Origin: Porifericola rhodea
GTDB lineage: Bacteria; Bacteroidota; Bacteroidia; Cytophagales; Cyclobacteriaceae
Assembly (NCBI RefSeq): GCF_030506305.1
Contig: NZ_CP119421.1
Span: forward strand, 5,348,501-5,412,500
Length of the DNA: 64,000 nt
Direction: 5' to 3'
Part shown: piece by piece, positions 24,138 to 33,825 of the stretch
How the letters are laid out: every line of letters begins with the position of its first letter
How positions within the stretch are numbered: position 1 is the stretch's first letter
The notes under the pieces: generated by a model
Seen by the model: only the letters and a program-made list of their open reading frames with translations
The model's database searches: none
What the model was told of the DNA's origin: nothing
Position numbers and translations under genes: made by a program

Positions 24138-26726
24138 CTATATCCAGCTAAGCAGGCTAAAATCCTGGCGATGTGCCAGCAATGAATGTGTAGGATATAC
24201 TCTGAACCCATATTCATACACTCCGGAAAACGTCACCTGCTTGTTGCAGGTATATCGTACCAATACTCCTTCTCCATTAAAATTGCCCTGACTTTCAGCG
24301 GCCAAAACAGCCGGTTTAACTTTCTGCTTCTGCATTTCATAAGAAGCTACGATTTTAAGCTCATTATCTTCTCGCCTGGCAATCAGCATTTCTACAGAGA
24401 TATCTTCTGGTTTTAGTTCTCCAACATCTAATATGATACTAGCCTTAATATCTTCTCCCAGTGGTAAGGGCGCATTAGCAAAATTATAAATATCTCTTTC
24501 TACCACATTGATGTTTTTCCAATTGCCCTGTATTCTACCCTTCCACTCCGACAGCTCTTTCGCGGCTTTCTGACCATCTTTGTTCATAAGCTTGTTGCGC
24601 TCGGCCAACTTCAGGTAAAATTTATGATGATAATCGTCCATCATACGCTTCATGGTAAACTGAGGTGCAATGTAGGCAATAGCGTTTTTCATGCGAGCCA
24701 CCCAAGCCTGCGACACGCCCTCTTCATCCTGCTCATAGTATTCTGGAATAATTTCATTTTCCAGCATGCTGTACATAGTCTCAGCATCCAGCTCATTCTG
24801 AATGTCCTGATTGTCGTAAGTTCGATGCTCTGGTAAAGCCCATCCGGCATCCGGACGATAACCTTCTGCCCACCAGCCATCTAAAACACTAAAGTTGATA
24901 ACGCCATTCATCGTTGCCTTCATACCGCTAGTACCAGAAGCCTCAAGCGGACGTGTAGGTGTGTTTAACCATACGTCTACGCCCTGCACCATAATCTTGG
25001 CAATGTCCATATCATAATCTTCCAGAAAGATAACCTTGCCAATAAAGTCAGGACGCTGAGCGATATCATAGATCTGCCTGATTAGATCCTGACCTCCTTT
25101 GTCAGCAGGATGCGCCTTCCCGGCAAAAATAAACTGAACCGGGCGCTCTGCTTTATTGACAATTTTTGCTAGCCGCTCCGGGTTTCTAAACAGCAAAGCG
25201 GCACGTTTATAGGTAGCAAAACGACGAGCAAACCCAAATATCAAAGTGTTTTCATCAAAAGCATTCAGTGTAGTTACTATCTTTTTAGGGCTCTCGTAAC
25301 GGGCTCGCATACTTTTTTCCAGACGCAACTTAACTTCATCAATCAGCAGTCTTTTTTGCTGCCTCTTGATATGCATAATATCGCCATCAGGCACTTTTTT
25401 TATTTTCTCCCATAGCTTAATATCCGACTGATTTTTGACCAATGACTTACCAAATGTCTTGGCATATAACTTTTGCCAGGCTTCGGCGGTCCAGGAGTAG
25501 TAATGAACGCTATTGGTAACATAATCTATATGAAGTTCTTCTGCTTCAAAGCCCGGGTAAAGCGAGCGAAACATTTCTCGCGAAACTTCACCATGTATTT
25601 TACTCACCCCGTTAACCTCCTGAGAAAGTTTAGAAGCCAGATTGCTCATAGAAAACACCTCTTCTTTATTGTCGGGGTTTACTCTACCCAATGCGATAAA
25701 CTTCTCCCATGACATACTCATGGCGCTGGCAAACTCATTAAAATATTGCCACATCATTCCTTCAGGAAAAGCATCGTGGCCAGCAGGGACAGGTGTATGA
25801 GTGGTAAAGAGCGAAGAAGAACGAATCAGCTCGCTTGCCTCACTAATAGAAAAACCCTGCTTTACATAGTTTCTCAAACGCTCCAGACCAATAAAAGCAG
25901 CATGCCCTTCGTTCAGGTGAAATACTTCAGGCTGATGCTGAAGGGCTTCCAGCAGGCGGATACCTCCTATTCCGAGCAGTATCTCCTGCTTCAGTCTGTT
26001 TTCCTGATCTCCTCCGTATAGTTGATGGGTAATAAATTTATCTTCATCAGAATTTTCTTCTATGTCTGTATCCAAAAGATACAAGGCTATACGGCCTACA
26101 TTTGCTTTCCAGATTTTGGCGGTTAGTACTCTCCCAGGAAGTTGTACCTGAACTTTTTCCCAATCACCCTGGGCATTTCTCACTGGCTCTATGGGCAAGT
26201 AGGTAAACCTTTGAGGTTCGTAATTAGCTACCTGCTCTCCGTGTGTGCTCAGTTTCTGGTTAAAGTAACCATAACGGTAGAGCAGGCCTATGCCTATCAT
26301 GTTAATGTTTTCGTCACTGGCTTCTTTAAGAAAATCACCGGCCAGCACACCCAAACCACCAGAGTACAATTTAAAAGAGGCATGTAGTCCGTACTCCATG
26401 CAGAAATAAGCAATAGAAGGACTTTTTTTAGGAGCTACCTTCATGTAGTCCTCAAAACGTTCGTAAACATCTTTCAGCTTAGCTAAAAAACTCTCATCTG
26501 CAAGAAGATTTTGATAGGCCTCATAGTCCAGTATATCCAGTAGGGCAATAGGGTTGTGGTGGACCTCGCTCCATTTTTTCTGATCTATAGAGGCAAAGAG
26601 GTTAAGTGCATCATAATTCCATGACCACCATAAGTTGTTGGCGAGTTTCTCCAGACTTTCTAGCTCGCTAGGTACTTTGGACTGTATGTAAAGTCTTTTC
26701 CACTGTGGCGCATTGTTCTCTATCAT
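24138..26726 (-). CDS. glgP: Alpha-glucan (glycogen) phosphorylase, GT35
   Basis: The 862-residue cytoplasmic enzyme has a DUF3417-like N-terminal region (NLWWSWNYDALNLF). The catalytic core follows with FCMEYGLHASFKLYSGGLGVLAGDFLK, VFHLNEGHAAF, TTHTPVPAGHDAF and FGFARRFATYKRA. The pyridoxal phosphate site EASGTSGMKATMNG contains the lysine that holds the cofactor. It removes glucose 1-phosphate from the ends of alpha-1,4-glucans using phosphate. The DUF3417 form is the short-type bacterial/archaeal phosphorylase. It works with the debranching enzyme encoded just upstream on the same strand, though a hairpin terminator lies between the two genes. Confidence 0.95.
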   Translation of the reverse strand: MIENNAPQWKRLYIQSKVPSELESLEKLANNLWWSWNYDALNLFASIDQKKWSEVHHNPIALLDILDYEAYQNLLADESFLAKLKDVYERFEDYMKVAPKKSPSIAYFCMEYGLHASFKLYSGGLGVLAGDFLKEASDENINMIGIGLLYRYGYFNQKLSTHGEQVANYEPQRFTYLPIEPVRNAQGDWEKVQVQLPGRVLTAKIWKANVGRIALYLLDTDIEENSDEDKFITHQLYGGDQENRLKQEILLGIGGIRLLEALQHQPEVFHLNEGHAAFIGLERLRNYVKQGFSISEASELIRSSSLFTTHTPVPAGHDAFPEGMMWQYFNEFASAMSMSWEKFIALGRVNPDNKEEVFSMSNLASKLSQEVNGVSKIHGEVSREMFRSLYPGFEAEELHIDYVTNSVHYYSWTAEAWQKLYAKTFGKSLVKNQSDIKLWEKIKKVPDGDIMHIKRQQKRLLIDEVKLRLEKSMRARYESPKKIVTTLNAFDENTLIFGFARRFATYKRAALLFRNPERLAKIVNKAERPVQFIFAGKAHPADKGGQDLIRQIYDIAQRPDFIGKVIFLEDYDMDIAKIMVQGVDVWLNTPTRPLEASGTSGMKATMNGVINFSVLDGWWAEGYRPDAGWALPEHRTYDNQDIQNELDAETMYSMLENEIIPEYYEQDEEGVSQAWVARMKNAIAYIAPQFTMKRMMDDYHHKFYLKLAERNKLMNKDGQKAAKELSEWKGRIQGNWKNINVVERDIYNFANAPLPLGEDIKASIILDVGELKPEDISVEMLIARREDNELKIVASYEMQKQKVKPAVLAAESQGNFNGEGVLVRYTCNKQVTFSGVYEYGFRVYPTHSLLAHRQDFSLLSWI

Positions 26727-26922
26727 TATCAGCTAAGTTTGGTTGATTACAAAAAAATGACGTGTATGAATTTACGTAAAGAATGTAAAAAGAGGGATAT
26801 GATTATCTCTTGTAAAAGCTCAAAAAACGATATTGTTCGTGAACAAGGTCAATTTATTTGGTGTAGTTACTCAGCCTCCGGGTTTACTGCCTTATTCTTC
26901 AATCTATACCTGATAAAATGAA

Positions 26923-26946
26923 AAAACCCGCCTGCTGACGGGTTTT
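26923..26946 (-). terminator. Intrinsic terminator of the debranching enzyme gene
   Basis: AAAACCCG (26923-26930) pairs with CGGGTTTT (26939-26946). On the minus strand it lies just after the debranching enzyme stop and is followed by further U residues from the A-run at 26921. Confidence 0.78.
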
Positions 26947-26961
26947 GAGAAACAATGTTAT

Positions 26962-28956
26962 TTACAAAGTGAGTGGTTGAGTAACTTCGTCAAAAACTTT
27001 AATGACTTTACTCATTCTGATTACTTCTGCTACGTTCCAGGCCTGCGATACAGCGCCACGTGCATTATAAGGAGCCTCACCTTCGTACACTTCGGAGATG
27101 GTACTTAACCCATGCTCTCTCATCACACCTTCAAAGCCCTGATACAGTTCATAAGCCTGAGGTAAGGCATCTCTACCTTTCAGTTTAAGCAGAGCTTCCA
27201 CAAAGTGCCCGGTAAACCAGGGCCATACCATACCCTGATGAAAAGCTTTATTCCTTTGATCCAAAGTACCGGCAAACTTACCTTCATAGCGACTATCATG
27301 CGGGCTTAAGCTTCTCAGGCCACGAGGGGTAAGCAGTTCCTTTTCTACTTTTTCCAGCACTGCTGTTTTCATATCGTCAGTGAGCGGAGAAAATGGTAAC
27401 GATACAGCTAGTATCTGATTAGGTCTTACTGACCAGTCTTTGTCTTCTCCGTTAACCACATCAGCCAGGTAGGCTTTTCGTTTATCCCAGAAAGTGGCTA
27501 CAAAGGCCTCGCGAATTTTTTCCGGTACGCCAGTCCATTCGGCTATTACTTTTTTGCCTTCGGTAGATCGTGGCCCTGCTATCTCCAAAGTAAAAGCCAC
27601 AGCATTATACCACAATGCATTTATTTCTACGGGCATGCCCATACGAGGCGTAACTGCTTTCCCTTCGGAGAAGGCATTCATCCAGGTAAGAGCCTTACCT
27701 TCTTCCCCTCCACTAATAAGGCCATTAGGCTGCATCTTAATATTGTAGTCGGTGCCATCGCGGTAAGCCTCCAGTATTTCGCGCATATCTTTACCATACG
27801 CTTTCCATACCGCTGCCCGGTCTCCGGTACGTTGGGTATACTGCTGTAGTGCCCAGAAAAACCATAGTGGAGCATCCATCGCTTCATAAGTAGCCTTGGA
27901 GTCTGAGTCTTCCCAGAAAGGGAAAAACGGACCTTTACGCTCTTTAAGCATGGTATCAAGCAAAGCTTTGAATGCTTTATCATCATCATTGGCTACAGTA
28001 AGCCCAGGTATGGCAATAAACGCATCTCTTCCTCCTCTACGGTATAGCTGATAGCTGGCAATAACATCGGTACGGTCATTCTTACGTGATTTACCTTTGC
28101 CTTTTGCCGTTAGAATAAACTGAGTAGCAGCGACTTTCAGACAGTTTTCAAAAGAATTTCTTTCTGTTCTTTTCCGGGTTTGCGTATTAAACATACGCAG
28201 AAGATTAGCCGTTTTGATCTCATCAGGGCCAGCGGTAAAAATTACCGTTTCCCCTTTTTGCATGCTTACCTCAAAATAACCAGGCACATAAAGGTCTTCC
28301 TGATAATCCATCCCCATCTCCATATCCTCTATATACTCTACAGAATAGTACCAGTCGGGCTTGGCTATAAACTCAGGCTCTTTAGACATCTGCATATACA
28401 GATCGTCGTAGCCATCATAAATGCGAAGTTTAGCTCCCTGACTAATGTGCTCATAGTCTTTATTAACATTTTCATTAGCCTTAGCCAGTTTATGCACATT
28501 TCTGAATGCCAGAAAAGGGCGCAGGCGTAACTTTACCGGCTCTTTGGCCTCTTCCAGCACATAACGAACCAGCGTTCTGTTTTCATGATCAACCAGCTGC
28601 TTCTCTTTGGTCAGCACCACATCCCCTAAACGAAAAGTTGATTTTGGCACTGGCTGCGCCACAAAATCACGCAAATACTTATAGCCCTTAGGGCTATAGG
28701 TATCAGGGTATTTGTGCACACCAAGATCAAAGGTAGCGTCACCGGCTACAACTGTTTCATCCAGGGTAGAAATAATGACATGTACACCAGGTAGATTTTG
28801 CTGAGGCGCTACTAGAAGGCCGTGGTATCTTCTTGTGTTACAGCCGCTAATGGTGGTAGATGCATAAGCACCTGATCTATTTGAACGTACAACCTCCTTA
28901 TTTAAGGAATAAGCAAGGTTTACTAAATGTTTCTTATCAAATTGTATATAACTCAT
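26962..28956 (-). CDS. Amylo-alpha-1,6-glucosidase (glycogen debranching enzyme, GH133)
   Basis: The 664-residue protein starts with the debranching N-terminal domain (NRSGAYASTTISGCNTRRYHGLLVAP, about 22-50) and continues into an (alpha/alpha)6 barrel. Characteristic stretches are ASYQLYRRGGRDAFIAIPGLTV, DAPLWFFWALQQY, GLISGGEEGKALTWMNA, VEINALWYNAVAF, RPNQILAVSLPFSPL and FHQGMVWPWFTGHFVEALL. It removes alpha-1,6 branches of glycogen, opening chains for GlgP. No glycogen synthase or branching enzyme is in the window. Length is normal for the bacterial single-domain type. Confidence 0.93.
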   Translation of the reverse strand: MSYIQFDKKHLVNLAYSLNKEVVRSNRSGAYASTTISGCNTRRYHGLLVAPQQNLPGVHVIISTLDETVVAGDATFDLGVHKYPDTYSPKGYKYLRDFVAQPVPKSTFRLGDVVLTKEKQLVDHENRTLVRYVLEEAKEPVKLRLRPFLAFRNVHKLAKANENVNKDYEHISQGAKLRIYDGYDDLYMQMSKEPEFIAKPDWYYSVEYIEDMEMGMDYQEDLYVPGYFEVSMQKGETVIFTAGPDEIKTANLLRMFNTQTRKRTERNSFENCLKVAATQFILTAKGKGKSRKNDRTDVIASYQLYRRGGRDAFIAIPGLTVANDDDKAFKALLDTMLKERKGPFFPFWEDSDSKATYEAMDAPLWFFWALQQYTQRTGDRAAVWKAYGKDMREILEAYRDGTDYNIKMQPNGLISGGEEGKALTWMNAFSEGKAVTPRMGMPVEINALWYNAVAFTLEIAGPRSTEGKKVIAEWTGVPEKIREAFVATFWDKRKAYLADVVNGEDKDWSVRPNQILAVSLPFSPLTDDMKTAVLEKVEKELLTPRGLRSLSPHDSRYEGKFAGTLDQRNKAFHQGMVWPWFTGHFVEALLKLKGRDALPQAYELYQGFEGVMREHGLSTISEVYEGEAPYNARGAVSQAWNVAEVIRMSKVIKVFDEVTQPLTL

Positions 28957-29219
28957 TCAGTCCTTAATCTTTTGCTCACTCAAAAGTCTTAATAATTTTG
29001 CACTGATTCAATGTATACGCTAACTGAAGTCGTATGTTTAGCCAGTAGCTTTGCAAAAAAACAGGCACTTACTATAATAACACCTATTTTTTTAAAAGCC
29101 GCTAATTGCAAAACTTTTATATGAATTGCAATGAAATTACAGTATAGATACTTATAATTTCACAAAAACATAATATAAATACTACAGTTTGTTCATTTTA
29201 ATGCTTTTGCAAAAAACTC

Positions 29220-29227
29220 TATATTTG
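29220..29227 (+). promoter_or_regulatory. Promoter -7 element candidate for upp
   Basis: TATATTTG fits TAnnTTTG, 23 bases before the upp ATG. The nearest TTG triplets are 10 or 28 bases upstream, outside the usual 17-23 spacing. Confidence 0.4.
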
Positions 29228-29250
29228 CTCTTTCCTTAAAGCCCCAAATT

Positions 29251-29910
29251 ATGCAAGAAACTTCTCTTTTTCAGTTAAATGATCAGCATAGCGTTGCCAG
29301 CCATTTTTTATCTGAACTAAGAAAAACAGGCTTTCAAGATGACCGTCTACGTTTCAGGAGAAATATGGAAAGGATAGGTGAGCTTCTGGCTTATGAGCTT
29401 TCTAAAACGCTAACTTATCAAGAGCACACCATACAAACTCCTCTGGCAGATACTGAGGTCAGCCTGCTTCAGGAACAACCGGTACTTATCAGCATTCTCA
29501 GGGCTGGTATTCCTTTGCATCAGGGAGTGCTAAACTACTTTGATCATGCTGATAGTGGCTTTGTAGGTGCCTTCCGCGATCATCAGGATGAGCATAATTT
29601 TGAGATTGCACTTAAATATTTTACCCTGCCGGATACTAAAGACAAGGTAGTCTTACTGATTGACCCTATGCTTGCCAGCGGACAAACACTAGCGACCGTA
29701 TGCAACAGCTTCTCCCCTGACCAAAAGCCAAAACATTTGCACATTGTATCGGCAATAGCCAGCCCTGAAGGACTGCAACATCTGCGAGAAACTGTAAATA
29801 TCCCCTACTCCATATGGACTGGTGCGGTAGATGAGTCTATTGACAGCAAAGCATACATTGTGCCCGGCCTGGGAGATGCCGGAGACCTATCATATGGTCC
29901 AAAATTATAA
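29251..29910 (+). CDS. upp: Uracil phosphoribosyltransferase
   Basis: The 219-residue cytoplasmic enzyme makes UMP from uracil and PRPP. Visible motifs are ILRAGIPLHQGVL (the family pattern ILRAGLPM), the PRPP loop LLIDPMLASGQTLATV, and the uracil-binding C-terminus VPGLGDAGDLSYGPKL. These are spaced as in Upp, though the sequence is a divergent Bacteroidota form. The exchanger gene begins 10 bases after its stop, so the two are likely co-transcribed. A divergent debranching enzyme gene lies upstream across a 294-base AT-rich gap. Confidence 0.93.
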   Translation: MQETSLFQLNDQHSVASHFLSELRKTGFQDDRLRFRRNMERIGELLAYELSKTLTYQEHTIQTPLADTEVSLLQEQPVLISILRAGIPLHQGVLNYFDHADSGFVGAFRDHQDEHNFEIALKYFTLPDTKDKVVLLIDPMLASGQTLATVCNSFSPDQKPKHLHIVSAIASPEGLQHLRETVNIPYSIWTGAVDESIDSKAYIVPGLGDAGDLSYGPKL

Positions 29911-29920
29911 ATAACCTTAC

Positions 29921-30871
29921 ATGCTGTATTCAATATTTTTGTTAGCTGTAGGGCTAATTGTACTGGTTTCTGGCGGAGAGTTTCTGGTAAGAGGGGCTTC
30001 CAGCATTGCGTTAAGACTAAGAATTTCACCTCTAGTAGTTGGGCTAACTATTGTAGCTTTCGGCACTTCAGCGCCGGAACTATTTATTAGTGTACAGTCT
30101 GCTTTATCTGGCAGTCCGGACCTGGCTATGGGTAATGTAGTAGGCTCCAATATTTGTAACCTGGCTTTAGTGCTCGGCTTTACAGCTGTTATTTTTCCTG
30201 TACCTGTACAAAAAGACAGCCTCAGTATTGACTGGCCCATGACTATCGGTAGCTCCATCTTATTGTTTTTGTTGGTGCAGGATTATCTCATATCACCGGT
30301 AGAAGGAGCTGTTTTCGTCTTAATTCTTGCCGTATATACTACTTTGATTATTGTTAAGTCTAGGCGAGAAAACCATAAGGGTAAAGAAATACTGGAAGAA
30401 GCCGATCTGGCTGAGCAGCCTTCCAAAAATATCTGGCTGGATGTACTCTTTATTGTACTGGGTACATTAGGTCTTGCCTTCGGTTCAGACTGGTTTGTTA
30501 CCGGAGCTAAGTCGCTTGCGCTATCTTTCGGCGTAAGTGAAAGGGTAATTGGGGTTACCGTATTGGCGCTAGGTACCAGCCTGCCTGAGTTGGTTACTGC
30601 CTCGGTAGCTGCATTTCGTAAAGCTACAGATATTGCCATCGGCAATCTAATGGGCTCAAATATCTTCAATATCCTTTCTATTTTAGGGATTACCAGTATT
30701 ATTCAGCCAATAGCTGTAAACCAGCAGATAGTAAGCCAGGATATGCTCTGGATGCTGGCAATTACCGTTTTGATTTTTCCGATGATGCTAATCAAGCGGA
30801 AGGTTAGCCGTATTGAGGGGGGTATACTACTTGCGGTATATGGCTATTATATTTACCTGGTTGTGCAGTAG
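29921..30871 (+). CDS. Calcium/sodium antiporter (CaCA family, YrbG-type)
   Basis: The 316-residue inner-membrane protein has ten hydrophobic segments in two inverted halves. Each half carries the alpha-repeat ion-binding motif: GTSAPELFISVQSAL with GNVVGSNICNLALVLG, and GTSLPELVTASVAA with GNLMGSNIFNILSILG. It exchanges Na+ or K+ against Ca2+. It is probably co-transcribed with upp (10-base spacing), although the functions have no obvious link. A 14-base inverted repeat (30875-30888) follows, but no T-run supports a terminator. Confidence 0.93.
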   Translation: MLYSIFLLAVGLIVLVSGGEFLVRGASSIALRLRISPLVVGLTIVAFGTSAPELFISVQSALSGSPDLAMGNVVGSNICNLALVLGFTAVIFPVPVQKDSLSIDWPMTIGSSILLFLLVQDYLISPVEGAVFVLILAVYTTLIIVKSRRENHKGKEILEEADLAEQPSKNIWLDVLFIVLGTLGLAFGSDWFVTGAKSLALSFGVSERVIGVTVLALGTSLPELVTASVAAFRKATDIAIGNLMGSNIFNILSILGITSIIQPIAVNQQIVSQDMLWMLAITVLIFPMMLIKRKVSRIEGGILLAVYGYYIYLVVQ

Positions 30872-30954
30872 CTTGAAGAGCACTCTTCCGGTTAATTAGC
30901 GATTTCGTCGGCATTTGGTTATATTCAGAAACCTTGACTAAATGCCGATTCCTT

Positions 30955-32451
30955 ATGAAATCTCAATACCTATGTTTGCTTGCATACATTTTGATATTTC
31001 CTACACTCTTATCGTGCAGTTCATCATCAGATGAGAAAGGCGAGCAAACTCCGTATCTGGAAACCAGTTACAGCGATCCGGTACATGTAGACCTGGATAA
31101 AATAAAAGAACGTGGTAAACTAATAGCCATCTCCAGTTACAGCCCTACCAGTTATTTTATTTATCGCGGGCAGCCGATGGGTTATGAATATGAACTTCTA
31201 AAAAGGCTGGCTAATTACCTTGAACTGGATCTGGAAATTAAGATCGCCTACAATCTGGACAATTTTATAGAGATGCTTAATACCGGAGAAGGCGATCTGG
31301 TAGCTCATAGCTTAAGCATTACAAAGCCACGCAAAAAGTTTGTAGACTTTACTGAGCACTACACAGTTACCCGGCAGGTATTGGTGCAGCGCAAGCCAGA
31401 AAACTGGCGTAAGATGAAGCTACACGAAATTGATAAGCAGCTTATCCGAGATCCCCTGGAGCTTATTGGAAAAACAGTACATGTACGTAAGAATAGCTCT
31501 TACTACCGCCGGCTGATCAACCTTTCGCAGGAAATGGGAGGTGATATTATCGTTGAGCCTCTAGATGGCAACCTGGAAACCAGTGAAATCATTAAAATGG
31601 TAAACAATGGAGAAATTGAGTACACTATCGCTGATGAAGATATAGCTCGCATCAACCAGACCTACTATCGCGATCTGGATGTAGCTACAGCAGTAAGCTT
31701 CCCTCAGCGGCTTGCCTGGATGGTGCGCAAAACCTCTCCAAAACTCAAAGCAAAAGTAAACCAATGGCTGGCCGAAGAGAAAAAGGGCTCCGACTTCTAT
31801 GCTATCTATAACAAATACTATAAAAACCAGAAACGCTTCCGTACCAGAGTGAGCAGCGAATATTTCTCGCTTACCGGAGGCAAAATTTCCGAATATGATG
31901 AGGCTATACAAAGCAGCGCGGCAGCTTTGGGCTGGGACTGGAAACTGCTGGCCTCCCAAATATATCAGGAGTCGCGGTTTGAACCAGAAACCGAGTCGTG
32001 GGCAGGTGCTAAAGGACTAATGCAGCTGATGCCTTCTACCGCAAAAGAGATAGGAGACTATAACCTCTATGATGCAGAAGAATCTATAAAGGCTGGTGTT
32101 AAGTACCTGCAAAAAATGTCTAAATACTATCGGGATATACCTGATTCTGTAGAACGCATTAAGTTTGTGCTGGCTACTTATAATGCGGGGCCTGGCCACA
32201 TTAGAGATGCACGCAGGCTGGCTGAGAAATATGGTAAGAATCCTGATGTCTGGACAGAAAATGTTGAGGATTTCATACTGCTCAAGTCTCAGAAAAAATA
32301 TTATTCAGATCCGGTAGTTAGTAATGGCTATTGTCGCGGAGAGGAACCTTACAATTATGTAAACGATATTTTTAAGCGATACCAGGTATATCAGGATTTG
32401 CTGGAGACCAAGGCAGCAGATGAGGAGGCGGTAGCTTTACAAAAGCCTTAA
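30955..32451 (+). CDS. MltF-like lytic transglycosylase lipoprotein with substrate-binding domain
   Basis: From ATG 30955 the 498-residue protein has lipobox LLSC (Cys21). A periplasmic substrate-binding (SBP_bac_3) domain follows (about 50-290: RGKLIAISSYSPTSYFIYRG, MGYEYELLKRLANYL, LVAHSLSITKPRKKFVDFT). Then comes an SLT domain with catalytic Glu339 in QIYQESRFEP, AGAKGLMQLMPSTAKEIG and FVLATYNAGPGHI. It cleaves peptidoglycan glycan strands, and in MltF the N-terminal domain regulates activity on binding muropeptides. A TTG start at 30934 would add 7 residues. The gene is monocistronic. Confidence 0.93.
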   Translation: MKSQYLCLLAYILIFPTLLSCSSSSDEKGEQTPYLETSYSDPVHVDLDKIKERGKLIAISSYSPTSYFIYRGQPMGYEYELLKRLANYLELDLEIKIAYNLDNFIEMLNTGEGDLVAHSLSITKPRKKFVDFTEHYTVTRQVLVQRKPENWRKMKLHEIDKQLIRDPLELIGKTVHVRKNSSYYRRLINLSQEMGGDIIVEPLDGNLETSEIIKMVNNGEIEYTIADEDIARINQTYYRDLDVATAVSFPQRLAWMVRKTSPKLKAKVNQWLAEEKKGSDFYAIYNKYYKNQKRFRTRVSSEYFSLTGGKISEYDEAIQSSAAALGWDWKLLASQIYQESRFEPETESWAGAKGLMQLMPSTAKEIGDYNLYDAEESIKAGVKYLQKMSKYYRDIPDSVERIKFVLATYNAGPGHIRDARRLAEKYGKNPDVWTENVEDFILLKSQKKYYSDPVVSNGYCRGEEPYNYVNDIFKRYQVYQDLLETKAADEEAVALQKP

Positions 32452-32457
32452 GAAAAA

Positions 32458-32483
32458 CTACAAGCCCCTCAGGGGGGCTGTAG
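32458..32483. terminator. Possible terminator hairpin between convergent genes
   Basis: CTAC plus AGCCCC (32458-32468) pair with GGGGCT plus GTAG (32474-32483) across a one-base bulge. T-runs are absent on both sides, so function is uncertain. Confidence 0.45.
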
Positions 32484-32492
32484 TCAAATATC

Positions 32493-33059
32493 TTATAAGA
32501 AGTCTACTTTTCCAGTGTCCAGATTGTAGTAGCCAGGTACAACTTTTACTTTACCTTTCTCTACTGCATCGCGAATAATTGCTGAGCGGTTTTTCAGCTC
32601 TTCAGCATTAAGCTCTGCATTCTTTTTCACCACATCTTCTACTGAAGCCTCTTGGCCAGAAGCAGAAATTGCCGGTGCGATATGAGACAGCAGGTGGTTG
32701 AGGTTATATCCGTTATCGCCGCCGTTTACAGCAGCAGTAACTGCGCCGCAGCTCTGGTGGCCCAATACTACAATAACGCTGGAACCCAGATGGGCTACCG
32801 CATATTCTATACTCGCAATAGAAGAGGTATTAGCTACATTACCAGCGACACGTACAGTAAAAATTTCGCCCAGCCCCGCATCAAAAGCATGCTCAGGCAC
32901 TACCCTACTGTCTGCACAGCTCAATACAATAGCGTAAGGCTTTTGCCCTCCGCTAAGCTCTTTACGACGAGGTTTATCGCACAACTGTCTTTCCAGCTTG
33001 TCTTCTACAAAGCGCTCATTTCCAGCTTTTAATCTTTCTAGTACTTCCTGTGTAGTCAT
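32493..33059 (-). CDS. Beta-class carbonic anhydrase
   Basis: The 188-residue cytoplasmic zinc enzyme interconverts CO2 and bicarbonate. The zinc ligands are visible as Cys48 and Asp50 in SCADSRV, then His101 and Cys104 in GHQSCGAV. The region FTVRVAGNVANTSSIASIEYAVAHLG matches the beta-class core. Length and motif spacing fit the plant/bacterial type. It is monocistronic on the minus strand with a 160-base upstream gap in which I saw no clear promoter. Confidence 0.95.
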   Translation of the reverse strand: MTTQEVLERLKAGNERFVEDKLERQLCDKPRRKELSGGQKPYAIVLSCADSRVVPEHAFDAGLGEIFTVRVAGNVANTSSIASIEYAVAHLGSSVIVVLGHQSCGAVTAAVNGGDNGYNLNHLLSHIAPAISASGQEASVEDVVKKNAELNAEELKNRSAIIRDAVEKGKVKVVPGYYNLDTGKVDFL

Positions 33060-33219
33060 TGATTTTTAAAGTTTGATTGAGATTATCATCTACAGAACAG
33101 GCACTTTGCCTGCTCAAAAAAATATATATCAGAAAATATGTTTCCTGATCAGATGCCTAAAAATATAAAGCTCTGCCTAAATCCAATAATTCTGGCCAAA
33201 AAGATACCGCTTTTTACTT

Positions 33220-33735
33220 CTATTCGTGTAATTTTAGTGCTCCTTCCCTTTTAGGAAAGTCGTAATAGACAAACTTGGCCTTTTTGTTAAGCTGTATCTG
33301 CCGCCAATGACGAACCTCCCATTGTAAAACATAAATACCAGAGGTAACTATATTGTCAATACTATGCGAACTTAGTAAGTTAGCCAGCTCTGTCAGACCG
33401 GGATTATGGCCTACTAAAAAAACGCTTTCAACACCTTCAGCCACATCATGTAGTTGCTTAAGCATGTCTAGGGGACTGGCATGATATAGTTCATCCAGCC
33501 ACCGTATGTTGTTTTTTTTATAGCTAAGCGACTCAGCGATTTCAAGTGCCGTTTTCTTTGCTCTTACCGCGGTGCTGCTAATAATAAGGTCTGGCTGCTC
33601 GTTTCTTTTCGCAAGCCTTTTGCCCATAGCAGGTGCATCTTTTTTCCCTCTACCATTCAGGGGGCGATCAAAATCATGTAGATCCAGATTATCCCAGCTA
33701 GATTTTGCATGCCGGATCAGGTACAATCTTTTCAT
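33220..33735 (-). CDS. SixA-type histidine phosphatase
   Basis: The 171-residue protein begins MKRLYLIRHAKSSW, with His9 the likely phospho-acceptor in the RHG motif (RHAKSSW is the SixA-like form). It continues with FDRPLNGRGKKDAPAMGKRL, ISSTAVRAKKTALEIAE and the second catalytic histidine in VGHNPGLTEL. SixA proteins remove phosphate from phosphohistidine in phosphotransfer domains in enterobacteria; the substrate in Bacteroidota is not established. It is divergent from the DUF2721 gene, with 90 bases between the start codons. Confidence 0.88.
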   Translation of the reverse strand: MKRLYLIRHAKSSWDNLDLHDFDRPLNGRGKKDAPAMGKRLAKRNEQPDLIISSTAVRAKKTALEIAESLSYKKNNIRWLDELYHASPLDMLKQLHDVAEGVESVFLVGHNPGLTELANLLSSHSIDNIVTSGIYVLQWEVRHWRQIQLNKKAKFVYYDFPKREGALKLHE

Positions 33736-33825
33736 CTTCTCTAGTTTATCTCTTTGTTACAGAAAGGAAACACTTATTTTGATGGCAGGAAACTTTTTCT
33801 CAGCAAAAATTATTTCTTCATCCAT

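Noticed and set aside
26739-26921. 60-codon frame in the glgP upstream gap
   Set aside because: It lacks family resemblance or a credible promoter and is rich in Lys, Cys and Met codons as random AT-rich frames are.
30875-30888. Inverted repeat after the calcium exchanger as terminator
   Set aside because: GAAGAG and CTCTTC are separated by only 2 bases and no T-run follows.
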